Positions 45,610-55,855 of a DNA stretch of 64,000 bases are shown here, piece after piece. Source of the stretch: Geofilum rubicundum JCM 15548 (GTDB lineage Bacteria > Bacteroidota > Bacteroidia > Bacteroidales > Marinilabiliaceae); assembly GCF_000974365.1 (NCBI RefSeq), contig NZ_BAZW01000001.1, positions 248,001-312,000 of the forward strand. The letters are read 5' to 3'. Position numbers and translations under genes: made by a program. The notes under the pieces are model-generated. The model worked only from the letters and a program-made list of their open reading frames with translations, did no database searches and had not been told where the DNA came from. The stretch's first letter is position 1. The number at the start of each line of letters is the position of its first letter.

Positions 45610-46002
45610 ATGGGGAAGCGTTATTTTAAGCGTTCGGCGTGGGTGTCCGGACTCAGACTGGTTGTTGTTATGGTTTTGCTGGGGGCTTGTCAGACCAGTC
45701 GAAAACCCAGTGTTTCGGTGGAGGAACAGGTGCAGGATTCTTATGAACGCTACGTGCTGTTACTCGATGCGGGTGTCACCTCCATGATGGAGCTTAAATT
45801 GGTGGATGGCCAGGTGGAGGGGGAGATTTCCAGACCAACCGACGCGGATTTGGAAGCGTTTTTTTTGCTTTATACCGAGCATCCCTTGTGTGAGGATAGT
45901 GAAGATGAAGCGGCTGTGGTGGCTTGTTTGGTGGAGATATTGAAAGAAAAGGGCTGTGTGCGCCTGGCTACCTGTGCCGATTGTATTTATTTCTGCGACT
46001 AA
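45610..46002 (+). CDS. Small cysteine-rich lipoprotein of unknown function
   Basis: 130 residues. It has a lipoprotein signal (LRLVVVMVLLGAC, lipobox LGAC near residue 26), so probably lipid-anchored in the envelope. The mature part is acidic and contains six further cysteines in its last 45 residues, four of them in CVRLATCADCIYFCD at the very C-terminus. This could be a disulfide-rich knob or a metal/FeS site. I do not recognise the family. It ends 13 bases before the dipeptidase gene on the same strand and may be cotranscribed with it. Confidence 0.65.
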   Translation: MGKRYFKRSAWVSGLRLVVVMVLLGACQTSRKPSVSVEEQVQDSYERYVLLLDAGVTSMMELKLVDGQVEGEISRPTDADLEAFFLLYTEHPLCEDSEDEAAVVACLVEILKEKGCVRLATCADCIYFCD

Positions 46003-46015
46003 TAATGCAAGATAT

Positions 46016-47375
46016 ATGGATGATTTAAAGACTTATATTGCTGATAATCAGCAGAGATTTTTGGACGAGCTTTTTGAATTGATACGCATTCCTTCCATCA
46101 GTTCAGAAAGTAAGCATCGGCCCGATATGTATAGAGCGGCCGAGCAGTGGAAAAAGATTCTTTTAGACGGTGGTGCCGACAAGGCCGTTGTTATGGAAAC
46201 AGCGGGTAATCCGGTGACCTATGGCGAGAAAGTTCTGGATGCGTCGTATCCCACTGTGTTGGTATACGGACACATGGATGTGATGCCGGTTGATCCGCTC
46301 AATCTCTGGGATACCGACTTTTGAACCGGTTATCAAAGCGGGGAAGATATTCGCCAGAGGCGCCGATGACGACAAGGGGCAGGCCTTTATGCACGCCAAG
46401 GCTTTTGAGTATCTGGTGAAGAACGACTTGCTCAAGTGCAATGTCAAATTTTTGATTGAGGGAGAAGAGGAGATAGGATCCCCCAATTTGCCTGCTTTTT
46501 GTGAGGCCCATAAAGAGATGCTTAAAGCCGATATTATTCTGGTCTCTGACACTTCCATTATTGCAAAGGATATTCCATCGGTGACTACGGGATTGCGTGG
46601 TCTGGCCTACTGGGAAGTTGAAGTGACCGGTCCCAACCGGGATCTGCATTCGGGGCTTTTTGGAGGTGCTGTTGCCAATCCCATCAACGTCTTGGCGAAG
46701 ATGATTGCTGCCATGACGGATGAGAATAACCACATTACCATCCCCGGCTTTTATGACGATGTGATTGAAGTCAGTCAGGAAGAGCGCGCATTAATGGCAA
46801 AGGCCCCATACAATGAGGAGGCCTATAAAAAGGCCATTGATGTGGCTGAATTGTCGGGTGAAGCCGGTTACACCACCAATGAGCGAACGGGCATTCGTCC
46901 CTCTTTTGATGTGTGTGGTATTTGGGGCGGTTATACCGGAGAAGGTGCCAAAACGGTGCTGCCTTCCAAGGCCTTTGCCAAAATATCCACCCGCCTGGTA
47001 CCCAACCAGGACCATGAAAAAATCGCAGAAATATTTAAGTCGCATTTTGAAAAAATGGCGCCAGCTTCCGTCCAGGTAAAAGTCACCACTTTACATGGAG
47101 GTCAGGGCTATGTCTGTCCCATAGATATCCCCGCCTATCAAGCTGCAGAGAAGGCCTATGAAAAAGTCTACGGCCAATTGCCCGTGCCGGTTCGCAGTGG
47201 TGGCAGTATTCCCATTATTTCCAGTTTTGAGGATATTCTGGGCATGAAATCGGTTTTGATGGGGTTCGGATTGGAGTCAGACGCTATCCATAGTCCCAAT
47301 GAAAACTTTCCTGTCGAGCAGTTCCTAAAAGGTATCGAAGCCATCAGTTGGTTTTATCACCATTATAAAGGATAG
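46016..47375 (+). CDS. M20-family dipeptidase (frame break near 46320)
   Basis: About 453 residues from MDDLKTYIADNQQRF. Zinc motifs are VLVYGHMDVMPVDP, GADDDKGQAFMHAKAF (bridging Asp), EGEEEIGSPNL (catalytic Glu pair), DTSI and the C-terminal SPNENF His region (DAIHSPNE). The dimerisation domain contains RDLHSGLFGGAVANPI. At 46320 DTD is followed directly by FEPVIKAGKIFARG in another frame; the usual motif is DTDPFEP, so two C bases seem missing. It belongs to the CNDP/PepV-like group that cleaves dipeptides. Cytoplasmic. Confidence 0.92.
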
Positions 47376-47382
47376 AAAAAAG

Positions 47383-47434
47383 GAAATCCGGAGAAAGTCA
47401 CCACCAGGTATAATAAGTGACTTTTCCGGATTTC
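47383..47434. terminator. Long imperfect hairpin between convergent genes
   Basis: GAAATCCGGAGAAAGTCAC pairs with GTGACTTTTCCGGATTTC with one bulge, 15-base loop. It lies between the dipeptidase (+) and asnB (-) ends. There is no long T-run, so termination is likely but not certain. Confidence 0.65.
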
Positions 47435-47485
47435 TCAGGTTTAGGAAACGGAACGGTTTAGGACGGTTCTTTTTTATTCCCTAAG

Positions 47486-49072
47486 TTATTCCCCGCTCTT
47501 GCCATAGTTCGGAAGTATTCTGGCACTGGGGTCGTTGACATTACAGTTTTCCCATTCTTTATTGGGCATCCAAAAGTCTTTAATCATTTCCGCACGTCCC
47601 GGGAAGTGACTTTCAAAAATGTCCCGGTACATCAGGGATTCTTTAGAGAATGGAGTGGCATGTGGATACTTTTCTTTGGCTGCTTCTAAATCTGCGTCGG
47701 TGTAAATCTCTTCTGCGTAGGCTTTCAGATAATCCACCACGCTATGTCCTACGGCATCTGAAAAGGCCGCCTTTTCGCGGTATAAAATGTTTGTCGGCAG
47801 GTAATCCCCTTCAAATGCCTTACGGAGCAAGTATTTGCCGATGCCTGAAAAGTTCATTTTCTTTTCTGGATCAATGGCCATGACGTATTTTACAAACTCC
47901 AGATCACCAAAGGGAACCCTTGCTTCCAGTCCGTGCACGGAGATACAGCGGTCTGCCCGCAGCACATCATACATATAAAGCTCACGCAGTCTTTTTTCTG
48001 CTTCTTTTTGGAAAGCCTCTGCGCCCGGTGCAAAGTCGGTGTATTTATAGCCGAAAATTTCATCAGCGATTTCTCCGGTCAGCAGTACCTTTACCTCGGT
48101 ATTTTTGGCGATGTATTCACACAAGAGATACATGCCCATGGAGGCACGAATGGTTGTGATGTCCCACGTCTCCGTACTGTATATTAAAGTGCTGAGCGAA
48201 TCAAAGATCTGTTGTTTGGTAAACAATACCTCTGTATGGTCGGTTTTCAGATAGTCGGCCACAATGCGGGCATATTTGGTGTCGATGGGGCCATCTTCGA
48301 TGCCTACAGCAAAAGTTTTGATGGGCTTATCGGTTAGTCTCGCAGCAATGGCACAAACCAGACTGGAGTCCAATCCCCCACTGCACAGAAAGCCCACCGG
48401 AGCATCTGCGTCCATACGTTTTTCCACCGATTTGGTAAACAGCTCGTTGATCTTTTCAAAGATGACTTCCTGTTCATCATCGTGAAATTTTTCCACCGTG
48501 GCAATGTCGGTATACTGGATCATTTTTTCGCCATCGTAGCAATAGCCCGGGGGAAAAGGGTGGATCTCGTCACAGATACGGTGAAGACTTTTCATCTCAC
48601 TCGAAAAACATATGTTTTTCTGCTTGTCGTAGCCGTAAAACAAAGGCCGAATGCCTATAGGATCACGGGCTGCGAAATATTTCTTTTCAACATCATCATA
48701 AATGACACACACAAATTCGGCATCCAGCGCCTGGGCCATTCCAACGATGCCTTTCTCCATAAAAAGGGGAAGAATAACCTCGCAATCACTTTCCGATTGG
48801 AAGGAGAAGGTCGCTTCGTAATCTTTTCGCAATTGTCTGAAGTTATAAACTTCACCGTTGCATACCAGGTGGATATTATTATAACTGAGGGGTTGATTGC
48901 CGGCATCTGAAAGATCCATAATTTTTAAACGATGAAAGCCCATCCAGCCTTCATTTCCAAAGTCTCTGATAACGGTGTTGTCGGGCCCTCTGTACTGAAT
49001 CTTTTTGAAATCATGGGCCATGTCAAGCTTCAGCTTTTTGTCCCCTCCGGTATAAACTGCAAATCCACACAT
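47486..49072 (-). CDS. asnB: Asparagine synthase B (glutamine-hydrolysing)
   Basis: 528 residues. It makes asparagine from aspartate, ATP and glutamine (or ammonia). The catalytic Cys2 follows the start Met (MCGFAVYTGG). The glutaminase domain has QYRGPDNT, HRLKIMDLSDAGNQPL, LVCNGEVYNFRQL and SESDCEVILPLF. The synthetase domain has the pyrophosphate loop FLCSGGLDSSLVCAIAA and LLTGEIADEIFGYKY (GEGADE-type). It is transcribed away from gltB; both belong to nitrogen assimilation and share the intergenic region. Confidence 0.96.
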   Translation of the reverse strand: MCGFAVYTGGDKKLKLDMAHDFKKIQYRGPDNTVIRDFGNEGWMGFHRLKIMDLSDAGNQPLSYNNIHLVCNGEVYNFRQLRKDYEATFSFQSESDCEVILPLFMEKGIVGMAQALDAEFVCVIYDDVEKKYFAARDPIGIRPLFYGYDKQKNICFSSEMKSLHRICDEIHPFPPGYCYDGEKMIQYTDIATVEKFHDDEQEVIFEKINELFTKSVEKRMDADAPVGFLCSGGLDSSLVCAIAARLTDKPIKTFAVGIEDGPIDTKYARIVADYLKTDHTEVLFTKQQIFDSLSTLIYSTETWDITTIRASMGMYLLCEYIAKNTEVKVLLTGEIADEIFGYKYTDFAPGAEAFQKEAEKRLRELYMYDVLRADRCISVHGLEARVPFGDLEFVKYVMAIDPEKKMNFSGIGKYLLRKAFEGDYLPTNILYREKAAFSDAVGHSVVDYLKAYAEEIYTDADLEAAKEKYPHATPFSKESLMYRDIFESHFPGRAEMIKDFWMPNKEWENCNVNDPSARILPNYGKSGE

Positions 49073-49124
49073 GGTTTGATGTTTTTAAATAGTTAATTAT
49101 AATGATTAGAAACAAAATACGATA

Positions 49125-49154
49125 CAAAAGTAACGAACTGTTATGAAAAAACAA
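49125..49154 (-). promoter_or_regulatory. Promoter of asnB
   Basis: On the minus strand, TTG at 49154-49152 and TACTTTTG at 49132-49125, spacer 19 bases; leader of about 45 bases. Confidence 0.65.
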
Positions 49155-49410
49155 GCAATTGTGACAGAATGTTGCAAAAAATTTCAAAAATATGTCTTTT
49201 TGATATTCTGGTGTTGGTCTAACCTTTGTCAAAAAACGTCCCTATGTCTCAGCCATAAAGGGTTTTGTATTGTTTATGCTTAAAGCGTCATGAATTTGGC
49301 GCAAATAAAAATTCTTTTCTGGAATTGTTATTTTAGCAGAATACGGGTGTTAAAGAATTAAAAATGTCGCAAAAAGAACGATAAAAGTTTTAAAGTGTAA
49401 ATTTTATATT

Positions 49411-49418
49411 TACTTTTG
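49411..49418 (+). promoter_or_regulatory. Candidate -7 box for gltB
   Basis: TACTTTTG fits TAnnTTTG. The expected -33 position holds TTTTAAA with no TTG. It implies a leader of about 195 bases. Confidence 0.45.
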
Positions 49419-49454
49419 TGTTGTTTTAATACTTGTTAAGCGTAGTTTGTCTTA

Positions 49455-49550
49455 ATGGGAGTCGAAATGAATATTCCTTCCCGGGCGAGAGCCCTCTCTT
49501 GCTTCAGAAAAAAAATAAAACAGAGTAATAAACCAGGTGTAAGACTCTGA
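49455..49550 (+). CDS. Possible leader peptide upstream of gltB
   Basis: An ATG-initiated frame of 31 codons (or 27 from the second ATG at 49467) lies inside the predicted gltB leader. The peptide includes PSRARALSCFRKKIKQ and is rich in Arg/Lys. A GC mini-hairpin falls within it. Position and size fit a translated leader for attenuation, but it is not rich in Glu or Gln codons, and chance cannot be excluded. Confidence 0.3.
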   Translation: MGVEMNIPSRARALSCFRKKIKQSNKPGVRL

Positions 49551-49623
49551 CAATGGTGAATGGGATTGCTGTCAGGATGGATGAAAGGTTAGGGTTTTAC
49601 AAAGCCAGAAAATTATTTTAAGT

Positions 49624-52600
49624 ATGAAAATGCGACAACGATTGCCTAAAGCTCAGGGGATGTATGATCCGGCCAACGAGCATGATAACTGTGGAATTGG
49701 GTTTGTGGCCAATATAAAAGGGGAGCAATCCAGTGAGATTGTACGCCGTGGGCTGGAAGTGTTGGTGAATATGACCCATAGAGGAGCCGAGAGTTCTGAT
49801 AATAAGTCAGGTGATGGAGCCGGGATCTTGATGCAGTTGCCGCACGGTCTTTTCGCTGGTTTTGGTTTGAACTTGCCTGCTGCTGGTAAATATGGTTCCG
49901 GATTAATTTTTCTTCCCCGCAATGAAAAGGAAGGGATGGCTTGCGTGGATGAATTGAACCGCCAGCTTGAAAGTGAAGGTTTGGAATTGATAGGGTACAG
50001 AGATGTACCTGTCAACAATAAGGTTCTGGGTGAAATTGCCAAAAGCAATGAGCCGGTTGTCAAGCAGGTTTTTGTTCAGGGACAATATGAACAGGACGTG
50101 CTGGAGCGCAAACTGTTTATCGCGCGAAAGGTGACGGAAAACAAAATTCGTCAGTCCTCGCTCAAGCAAAAGGAGCATTTTTACATTGTGTCTCTTTCCA
50201 GTAAAATATTTATATATAAAGGAATGCTAACGCCCGAACAATTGGGCGATTACTACCTGGATCTGAGAAATCCCGCTATCGCCAGTGCCATTGCCCTGGT
50301 GCATTCGCGTTTTAGTACCAATACCTTTCCAACATGGGATTTGGCACAGCCTTTTCGCATGATGGCCCACAATGGAGAGATCAATACCATTAAGGGTAAC
50401 CGTTTGTGGATGCAGGCCCGGGAAGGTTTGCTGGAGTCTGATTTGTTTGGTGAAGATTTGAAGAAATTGTTTCCGGTGATAGAGCCGGGCAAGAGTGACT
50501 CTGCATCGCTCGACAACGTCCTGGAGTTTCTGTTCATGACCGGCCGCACTTTGCCGCATGCCTTAACCATGTTGATTCCGGAGTCGTGGAACGACAAGAA
50601 TCCCATTCCGCCCAGTCTGAAAGCTTATTACGAGTATCACAGTACCATCATGGAGCCATGGGATGGTCCGGCCTCCATTGTGTTTTCCGATGGTCGTTTT
50701 ATTGGAGGAACGCTCGATCGCAACGGTTTGCGCCCCTCGCGTTACGTGATCACCAAAAACAATATGATCGTAATGGGTTCTGAAGTGGGGGTACAGACCT
50801 TCCCGGCTGAGGAGATTGTGGTCAAAGGCCGTTTACGGCCCGGAAAACTGTTGCTGGTGGATACGCAGTTGGGAATTATTATTCCGGATGAGGAGACCAA
50901 GTCGCAGTTGTCACGTCTTCACCCCTATGAAAACTGGTTAAGAGATAACCGGATCAGCATGAATGATATTGAAGTGAAACAAAGGGTTTCTTCTTCTTTG
51001 GGCGATAAGTTTAACACCTACTTAAAGGCTTTCGGTTATAATAAGGAAGATTTTGAGCAAATTATTTTTCCGATGGCCATGACTGCCAACGAACCGGTTG
51101 GTTCGATGGGCAATGACACGCCCATGGCTGCGGTATCCGGAAAGCCTCAACGCATGTTTTCCTATTTCCGACAGCTCTTTGCGCAGGTAACCAATCCGGC
51201 CATTGACCCTATTCGGGAAGGTCTGGTAATGGCTTTGACCAGTTATATTGGTTCGGTTTCTAAAAACCTGTTGACCGAAACTCCTGCTCAGTGCCGTTCC
51301 ATTAAGTTTGCTTCACCTGTGGTAACCAATACCGATTTGGGTAAGATTAAAGATTACCGCCGGGAGGAATTTACGCATGTGACGATTCCCATGACTTATA
51401 AGGTCAGTGAGGGGGGAAAGGGGCTTAAAGCTGCCGTTGATGCCATTTGCAAAGCGGCCGAAAAAGCAGTGGATGATGATAAAAATTACGTGATTTTAAG
51501 TGACCGGAATATTTCAGCGGATGAGGCTGCCGTGCCTTCTTTGCTGGCTACTTCTGCGGTTCATCATCATTTGGTGAAAGCCAAGAAACGGATGCAAATC
51601 GGTTTGATTGTAGAGACCGGCGAGGCCCGCGAGGTGATGCACTTTGCACTGCTTTTGGGCTATGGTGCCAGTGTTATTAATCCCTATGTCTGTTTTGCTG
51701 CCATTGATGAGATGGTTAAGCAGGGAAAAATAAAAATGGGATACGATGAGGCGCGTGAAAACTACATAAAATCGGTTAACAAAGGTTTGATGAAGGTGCT
51801 GTCTAAAATGGGTATTTCAACGCTGAGAAGCTACCATGGCGCACAAATTTTTGAAGCTGTTGGGGTCGCCCGTGAAGTAATAGAGCCTTATTTTACAGGT
51901 ACTTCTTCACGCATTGGCGGGGTTGGTTTTGATGAAATTGCCCGTGAAGCAGCGATGTTTCATGAGGCCGCCTTTGATGAGCTTCAGGAAGAAGGGCCTT
52001 TTGAAAATTTTGGTGCATACTCGTTTAGAAAAAAGGGTGAGAAACATGGTTGGAATCCTGAAACCATTGGTTTATTGCAGTGGGCCACTTCCGAAAACGA
52101 TTATGCCAAATTCAAAGAGTACTCGCAAAGGGTGGATGAAGACAATCGGACGCCTTTGTTTTTGCGCGGCTTTTTGAAGGTGAAAAAAGGTGTATCCATT
52201 GATATTAAAGAAGTAGAGCCTGTTGAAGCTATAATGCGTCGTTTTGTGACCGGTGCTATGTCGTACGGCTCCATTTCAAAGGAGGCCCACGAGGCCCTGG
52301 CTCTGGCTATGAATAAGATTGGTGGACGAAGCAATACCGGCGAAGGTGGTGAAGATGCCAGCCGTTTTAAGTCCAAAGCCCGTAGTGCCATTAAGCAGGT
52401 GGCCAGTGGGCGTTTTGGGGTTACCAATAACTATCTGGTGAATGCCGATGAATTGCAGATAAAGGTGGCTCAGGGCGCTAAGCCCGGAGAAGGTGGTCAG
52501 TTACCCGGTTATAAAGTCGATAAGATCATAGCTCATTTGCGCAGTTCAACACCCGGGATTACCCTGATTTCACCGCCGCCTCATCACGATATTTATTCTA

Positions 52601-54147
52601 TTGAGGATTTGGCACAGCTGATTTTCGATTTAAAATGTACCAATCCCAGTGCGCGGATCAGTGTGAAGCTGGTATCGGAGAGCGGTGTAGGTACAGTGGC
52701 TGCCGGGGTGGCCAAGGCGCATGCCGATCTGATTGTGATCAGCGGTACAGAGGGTGGTACGGGTGCCAGTCCCATGAGTTCTATCAAACATGCCGGCTTG
52801 CCGGTGGAGCTGGGGCTGACTGAAGTGCAGCAAACCCTGGTTTTAAACAATCTGCGTGGACGTGTGAAGCTGCAAACAGATGGCCAGCTAAAGACCGGTT
52901 TGGATGTCATTAAAATGGCCTTAATGGGCGCGGAGGAATATGGTTTTGCCACTTCCGGGTTGGTCGTATTGGGCTGCATCATGATGCGGAAATGTCACCT
53001 CAATACCTGTCCTGCAGGAATTGCCACCCAGGACGAGGATTTGCGGAAGCGTTTTATCGGGAAATATAAAAATCTGGTCAATTTCTTCACCTTTATTGCC
53101 ATGGAGGTGCGTGAGCATCTGGCTGCCATGGGGGTTAAGTCGATGGATGAGATCATTGGTCGCGCCGATTTATTAAAGCAGGATCCGGAGGTGGGCAACT
53201 GGAAGACCAAGGGGCTGGACTTGTCGGCACTGACTTACTTTCCCAAAGAGGGACGGAAATATTCTTTGCGTCAAACCACCTTGCAGAAGCATAAAGTGGA
53301 AAATGTGCTGGATCATGAATTGATTCGTCAGGCCAGGCCAGCCATTCAAAATAAAACCAAGGTGTGGATGGCCCATCCGATTGGGAATACCGACCGTACC
53401 GTAGGGGCGATGCTTTCAGGTGAGGTTTCAAAAGTGTATGGCGAAGAAGGATTGCCTAAAGATACCATCAATTGCACATTTACCGGTTCAGCCGGTCAAA
53501 GCTTTGGCGCATTTCTGGTAAAAGGGGTGACTTTTCGTCTGGAAGGTGATGCCAACGATTACCTGGGTAAGGGCTTATCCGGCGGAAAAATTGTGGTCGT
53601 GCCACCCAAAGGCTCCAGCTTTAAGCCGGAGGACAATATTATTATTGGTAATACTGTGTTGTACGGTGCTACCGGTGGGTATTTATATGTACACGGCGTA
53701 GCAGGTGAACGTTTTGCCGTGCGCAATTCAGGAGCCAATGCTGTTGTTGAGGGGGTTGGCGATCATTGTTGTGAATACATGACCGGCGGAAGGGTGGCTG
53801 TCATCGGCACCACTGGCCGTAACTTTGCAGCTGGAATGAGTGGCGGAATTGCCTATGTGCTGGATGAGACAGGGCGTTTCGATTACTTCTGTAACAAGGG
53901 CCTTGTGGAGTTGAGTCCGGTGCACGATTATGAAGATGTGCAAGAGCTGCAGCTGATGTTAAGTAAGCATTTGTTGCATACCAACAGTGAAAAGGCACGG
54001 GAGATTTTAGTCAACTGGGATTTCTATTTGCCTAAGTTTATTAAGGTGATTCCGTTTGAGTATAAAAAAGTGCTGCAACAGGAAAAGCTCATTGAGTTGG
54101 AGCGTAAACTGGCTGAAACGGAGGATGCTCCCTACATCAGGGAATAA
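49624..54147 (+). CDS. gltB: Glutamate synthase, large subunit
   Basis: 1507 residues. It transfers the glutamine amide to 2-oxoglutarate with GltD. The N-terminal Ntn glutaminase has its nucleophile Cys in EHDNCGIGFVAN near residue 23, after a propeptide that should be removed. MTHRGAESSDNKSGDGAG and the RFSTNTFPTWDLAQPFRMMAHNGEINT region follow. The FMN-binding synthase domain has GEGGEDASRFK, PGEGGQLPG, ISPPPHHDIYSIEDLAQLI and SGTEGGTGASP, with the 3Fe-4S ligands in CIMMRKCHLNTCPAG. The glycine-rich GXGXG beta-helix is at the C-terminus. First gene of gltB-gltD(-glnA). Confidence 0.97.
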   Translation: MKMRQRLPKAQGMYDPANEHDNCGIGFVANIKGEQSSEIVRRGLEVLVNMTHRGAESSDNKSGDGAGILMQLPHGLFAGFGLNLPAAGKYGSGLIFLPRNEKEGMACVDELNRQLESEGLELIGYRDVPVNNKVLGEIAKSNEPVVKQVFVQGQYEQDVLERKLFIARKVTENKIRQSSLKQKEHFYIVSLSSKIFIYKGMLTPEQLGDYYLDLRNPAIASAIALVHSRFSTNTFPTWDLAQPFRMMAHNGEINTIKGNRLWMQAREGLLESDLFGEDLKKLFPVIEPGKSDSASLDNVLEFLFMTGRTLPHALTMLIPESWNDKNPIPPSLKAYYEYHSTIMEPWDGPASIVFSDGRFIGGTLDRNGLRPSRYVITKNNMIVMGSEVGVQTFPAEEIVVKGRLRPGKLLLVDTQLGIIIPDEETKSQLSRLHPYENWLRDNRISMNDIEVKQRVSSSLGDKFNTYLKAFGYNKEDFEQIIFPMAMTANEPVGSMGNDTPMAAVSGKPQRMFSYFRQLFAQVTNPAIDPIREGLVMALTSYIGSVSKNLLTETPAQCRSIKFASPVVTNTDLGKIKDYRREEFTHVTIPMTYKVSEGGKGLKAAVDAICKAAEKAVDDDKNYVILSDRNISADEAAVPSLLATSAVHHHLVKAKKRMQIGLIVETGEAREVMHFALLLGYGASVINPYVCFAAIDEMVKQGKIKMGYDEARENYIKSVNKGLMKVLSKMGISTLRSYHGAQIFEAVGVAREVIEPYFTGTSSRIGGVGFDEIAREAAMFHEAAFDELQEEGPFENFGAYSFRKKGEKHGWNPETIGLLQWATSENDYAKFKEYSQRVDEDNRTPLFLRGFLKVKKGVSIDIKEVEPVEAIMRRFVTGAMSYGSISKEAHEALALAMNKIGGRSNTGEGGEDASRFKSKARSAIKQVASGRFGVTNNYLVNADELQIKVAQGAKPGEGGQLPGYKVDKIIAHLRSSTPGITLISPPPHHDIYSIEDLAQLIFDLKCTNPSARISVKLVSESGVGTVAAGVAKAHADLIVISGTEGGTGASPMSSIKHAGLPVELGLTEVQQTLVLNNLRGRVKLQTDGQLKTGLDVIKMALMGAEEYGFATSGLVVLGCIMMRKCHLNTCPAGIATQDEDLRKRFIGKYKNLVNFFTFIAMEVREHLAAMGVKSMDEIIGRADLLKQDPEVGNWKTKGLDLSALTYFPKEGRKYSLRQTTLQKHKVENVLDHELIRQARPAIQNKTKVWMAHPIGNTDRTVGAMLSGEVSKVYGEEGLPKDTINCTFTGSAGQSFGAFLVKGVTFRLEGDANDYLGKGLSGGKIVVVPPKGSSFKPEDNIIIGNTVLYGATGGYLYVHGVAGERFAVRNSGANAVVEGVGDHCCEYMTGGRVAVIGTTGRNFAAGMSGGIAYVLDETGRFDYFCNKGLVELSPVHDYEDVQELQLMLSKHLLHTNSEKAREILVNWDFYLPKFIKVIPFEYKKVLQQEKLIELERKLAETEDAPYIRE

Positions 54148-54225
54148 AAGTGTTTGAGGATGCTTGATAAATGGTATAGTTGAATTTGGGATGGGGCCTA
54201 AGGTCTTATCATAAAATAAAGAGTT

Positions 54226-55644
54226 ATGGGAAATCCAAAAGGTTTTATAGAAGTTGAGCGCAAAGTGAGTGGCAACAGGGCCGTGAATGAGCGCGTAGAT
54301 GATTACGGAGAGGTTGAGCAGGTGCTCAATGATCAGGATCGCCGTTTGCAGGCTTCCCGGTGTATGGATTGTGGCATCCCTTTTTGTCACTGGGCCTGCC
54401 CGGTAGCCAGTAAAATACCGGAGTGGCAGGATGCTTTATATAAAGGTGATTACGGGTTGGCCAGTCAAATATTACATTCCACCAATAGTTTTCCTGAATT
54501 TACCGGACGGGTTTGTCCCGCCCCCTGTGAAAAGTCCTGTGTCCTGGCCATTCATGATGAGTCGGTGACCATCCGTGAAAACGAAGCCTCTACGGTGGAG
54601 AAAGCTTTTGAGCTGGGTCTGATCAAACCCCGTATTCCTAAAAAGCGGACGGGTAAAAAAGTAGCCGTGATCGGTTCGGGTCCGGCCGGCTTGTCAGCAG
54701 CTGACATGTTAAATCAGGCAGGTCACACCGTTACGGTGTTTGAGCGGGATGATGCCATCGGCGGCTTGTTGCGTTATGGGATTCCTGATTTTAAGCTGAA
54801 CAAAAAAGTGATTGATCGTCGTCTTCAGATATTTGAGACGGAAGGCATTGAGTTTAAGACCAATGTTTCCGTTGGTGAGACCATAACAGGGAAATCGGTA
54901 TTGAAGCAATACGATGCTGTTGTTTTGGCCATAGGTGCCATGAAGCCACGCGATTTGGCGGCTGAAGGCCGGGAAATGAAAGGGGTTTATTTTGCCATGG
55001 AGTTTTTGAAGCAGCAAAATAAAGTCAATAGGGGTGTTATTTTGAACGGCGAGCGTATTGATGCCAAAGGTAAAAAGGTTTTGGTCATTGGAGGAGGAGA
55101 TACAGGAAGTGATTGCGTAGGAACGTCTAACCGACAGAAAGCGGCATGGGTGGGACAGTTGGAAATTTTACCCAAACCACCTGTGAAACGTAAACCCGGA
55201 AATCCATGGCCCTATTGGCCGGCCACATTAAGAACTTCCTCTTCGCACGAGGAAGGGTGTGAGCGCATGTGGAGCTTGTCAACACGTCGTTTTATCGGAA
55301 AAAATGGTGCGGTTACCGGTGTTGAAGTCGTAGAAGTCGATTGGACCAATGTGGATGGTAAATGGCAGATGTCAGAAAAGGAAGATACGGTACGTGTCAT
55401 TGAGGCGGATTTAGTGCTGCTTTCCATGGGGTTTGTGCACCCTGTGCATGAGGGATTAATCAAAGAATTGGGATTGGATCTGGATCAAAGAGGTAATGTA
55501 AAGATTGATGAAGCGTTTGCGACCAGTAAAAAGGGTGTGTTTGCTGCGGGTGACGCTGCCAATGGCGCCAGTTTAGTGGTCACTGCTATTGCCAAAGGCA
55601 GGGATGCCGCTGAAAATGTCCATAAATATTTAATGGGCTTATAA
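54226..55644 (+). CDS. gltD: Glutamate synthase, small subunit (NADPH-type)
   Basis: 472 residues. It supplies electrons from NAD(P)H via FAD and two 4Fe-4S clusters to GltB. The N-terminal cluster cysteines are seen in CMDCGIPFCHWACPVA and CPAPCEKSC. The FAD site is VIGSGPAGLSAADML near residue 146, and the NAD(P)H site VIGGGDTGSDCVGTS near 288. The C-terminal GVFAAGDAANGASLVV completes FAD binding. It starts 78 bases after gltB with no terminator between. Confidence 0.97.
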   Translation: MGNPKGFIEVERKVSGNRAVNERVDDYGEVEQVLNDQDRRLQASRCMDCGIPFCHWACPVASKIPEWQDALYKGDYGLASQILHSTNSFPEFTGRVCPAPCEKSCVLAIHDESVTIRENEASTVEKAFELGLIKPRIPKKRTGKKVAVIGSGPAGLSAADMLNQAGHTVTVFERDDAIGGLLRYGIPDFKLNKKVIDRRLQIFETEGIEFKTNVSVGETITGKSVLKQYDAVVLAIGAMKPRDLAAEGREMKGVYFAMEFLKQQNKVNRGVILNGERIDAKGKKVLVIGGGDTGSDCVGTSNRQKAAWVGQLEILPKPPVKRKPGNPWPYWPATLRTSSSHEEGCERMWSLSTRRFIGKNGAVTGVEVVEVDWTNVDGKWQMSEKEDTVRVIEADLVLLSMGFVHPVHEGLIKELGLDLDQRGNVKIDEAFATSKKGVFAAGDAANGASLVVTAIAKGRDAAENVHKYLMGL

Positions 55645-55855
55645 TTGACATAGGTCATTCCCCTGTTTTTGGTAAGAGCCCCCAATTTTTTATGGTTGTG
55701 TGATGTTTGTTTATCTGTTTTGTAATAATGGATTGGTTTTGATGGGGGCTTTGCTTTGAAAATTATCGTATTTCAGACTTTTTAACAGCTATAATTAGGG
55801 GGTGTCTTCTAAAATTTGCATATTTGCACTGTCTAACTCTCAAACTAATAACTAT

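Larger units (their letters stand above)
49073..49623. other. Divergent regulatory region between asnB and gltB
   Basis: About 550 bases holding the asnB promoter on the minus strand, a gltB -7 candidate and a gltB leader of about 200 bases. The leader contains a GGGC-GAGA-GCCC mini-hairpin at 49482-49493 and a short ORF (listed separately). No known riboswitch was recognised. Confidence 0.6.
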
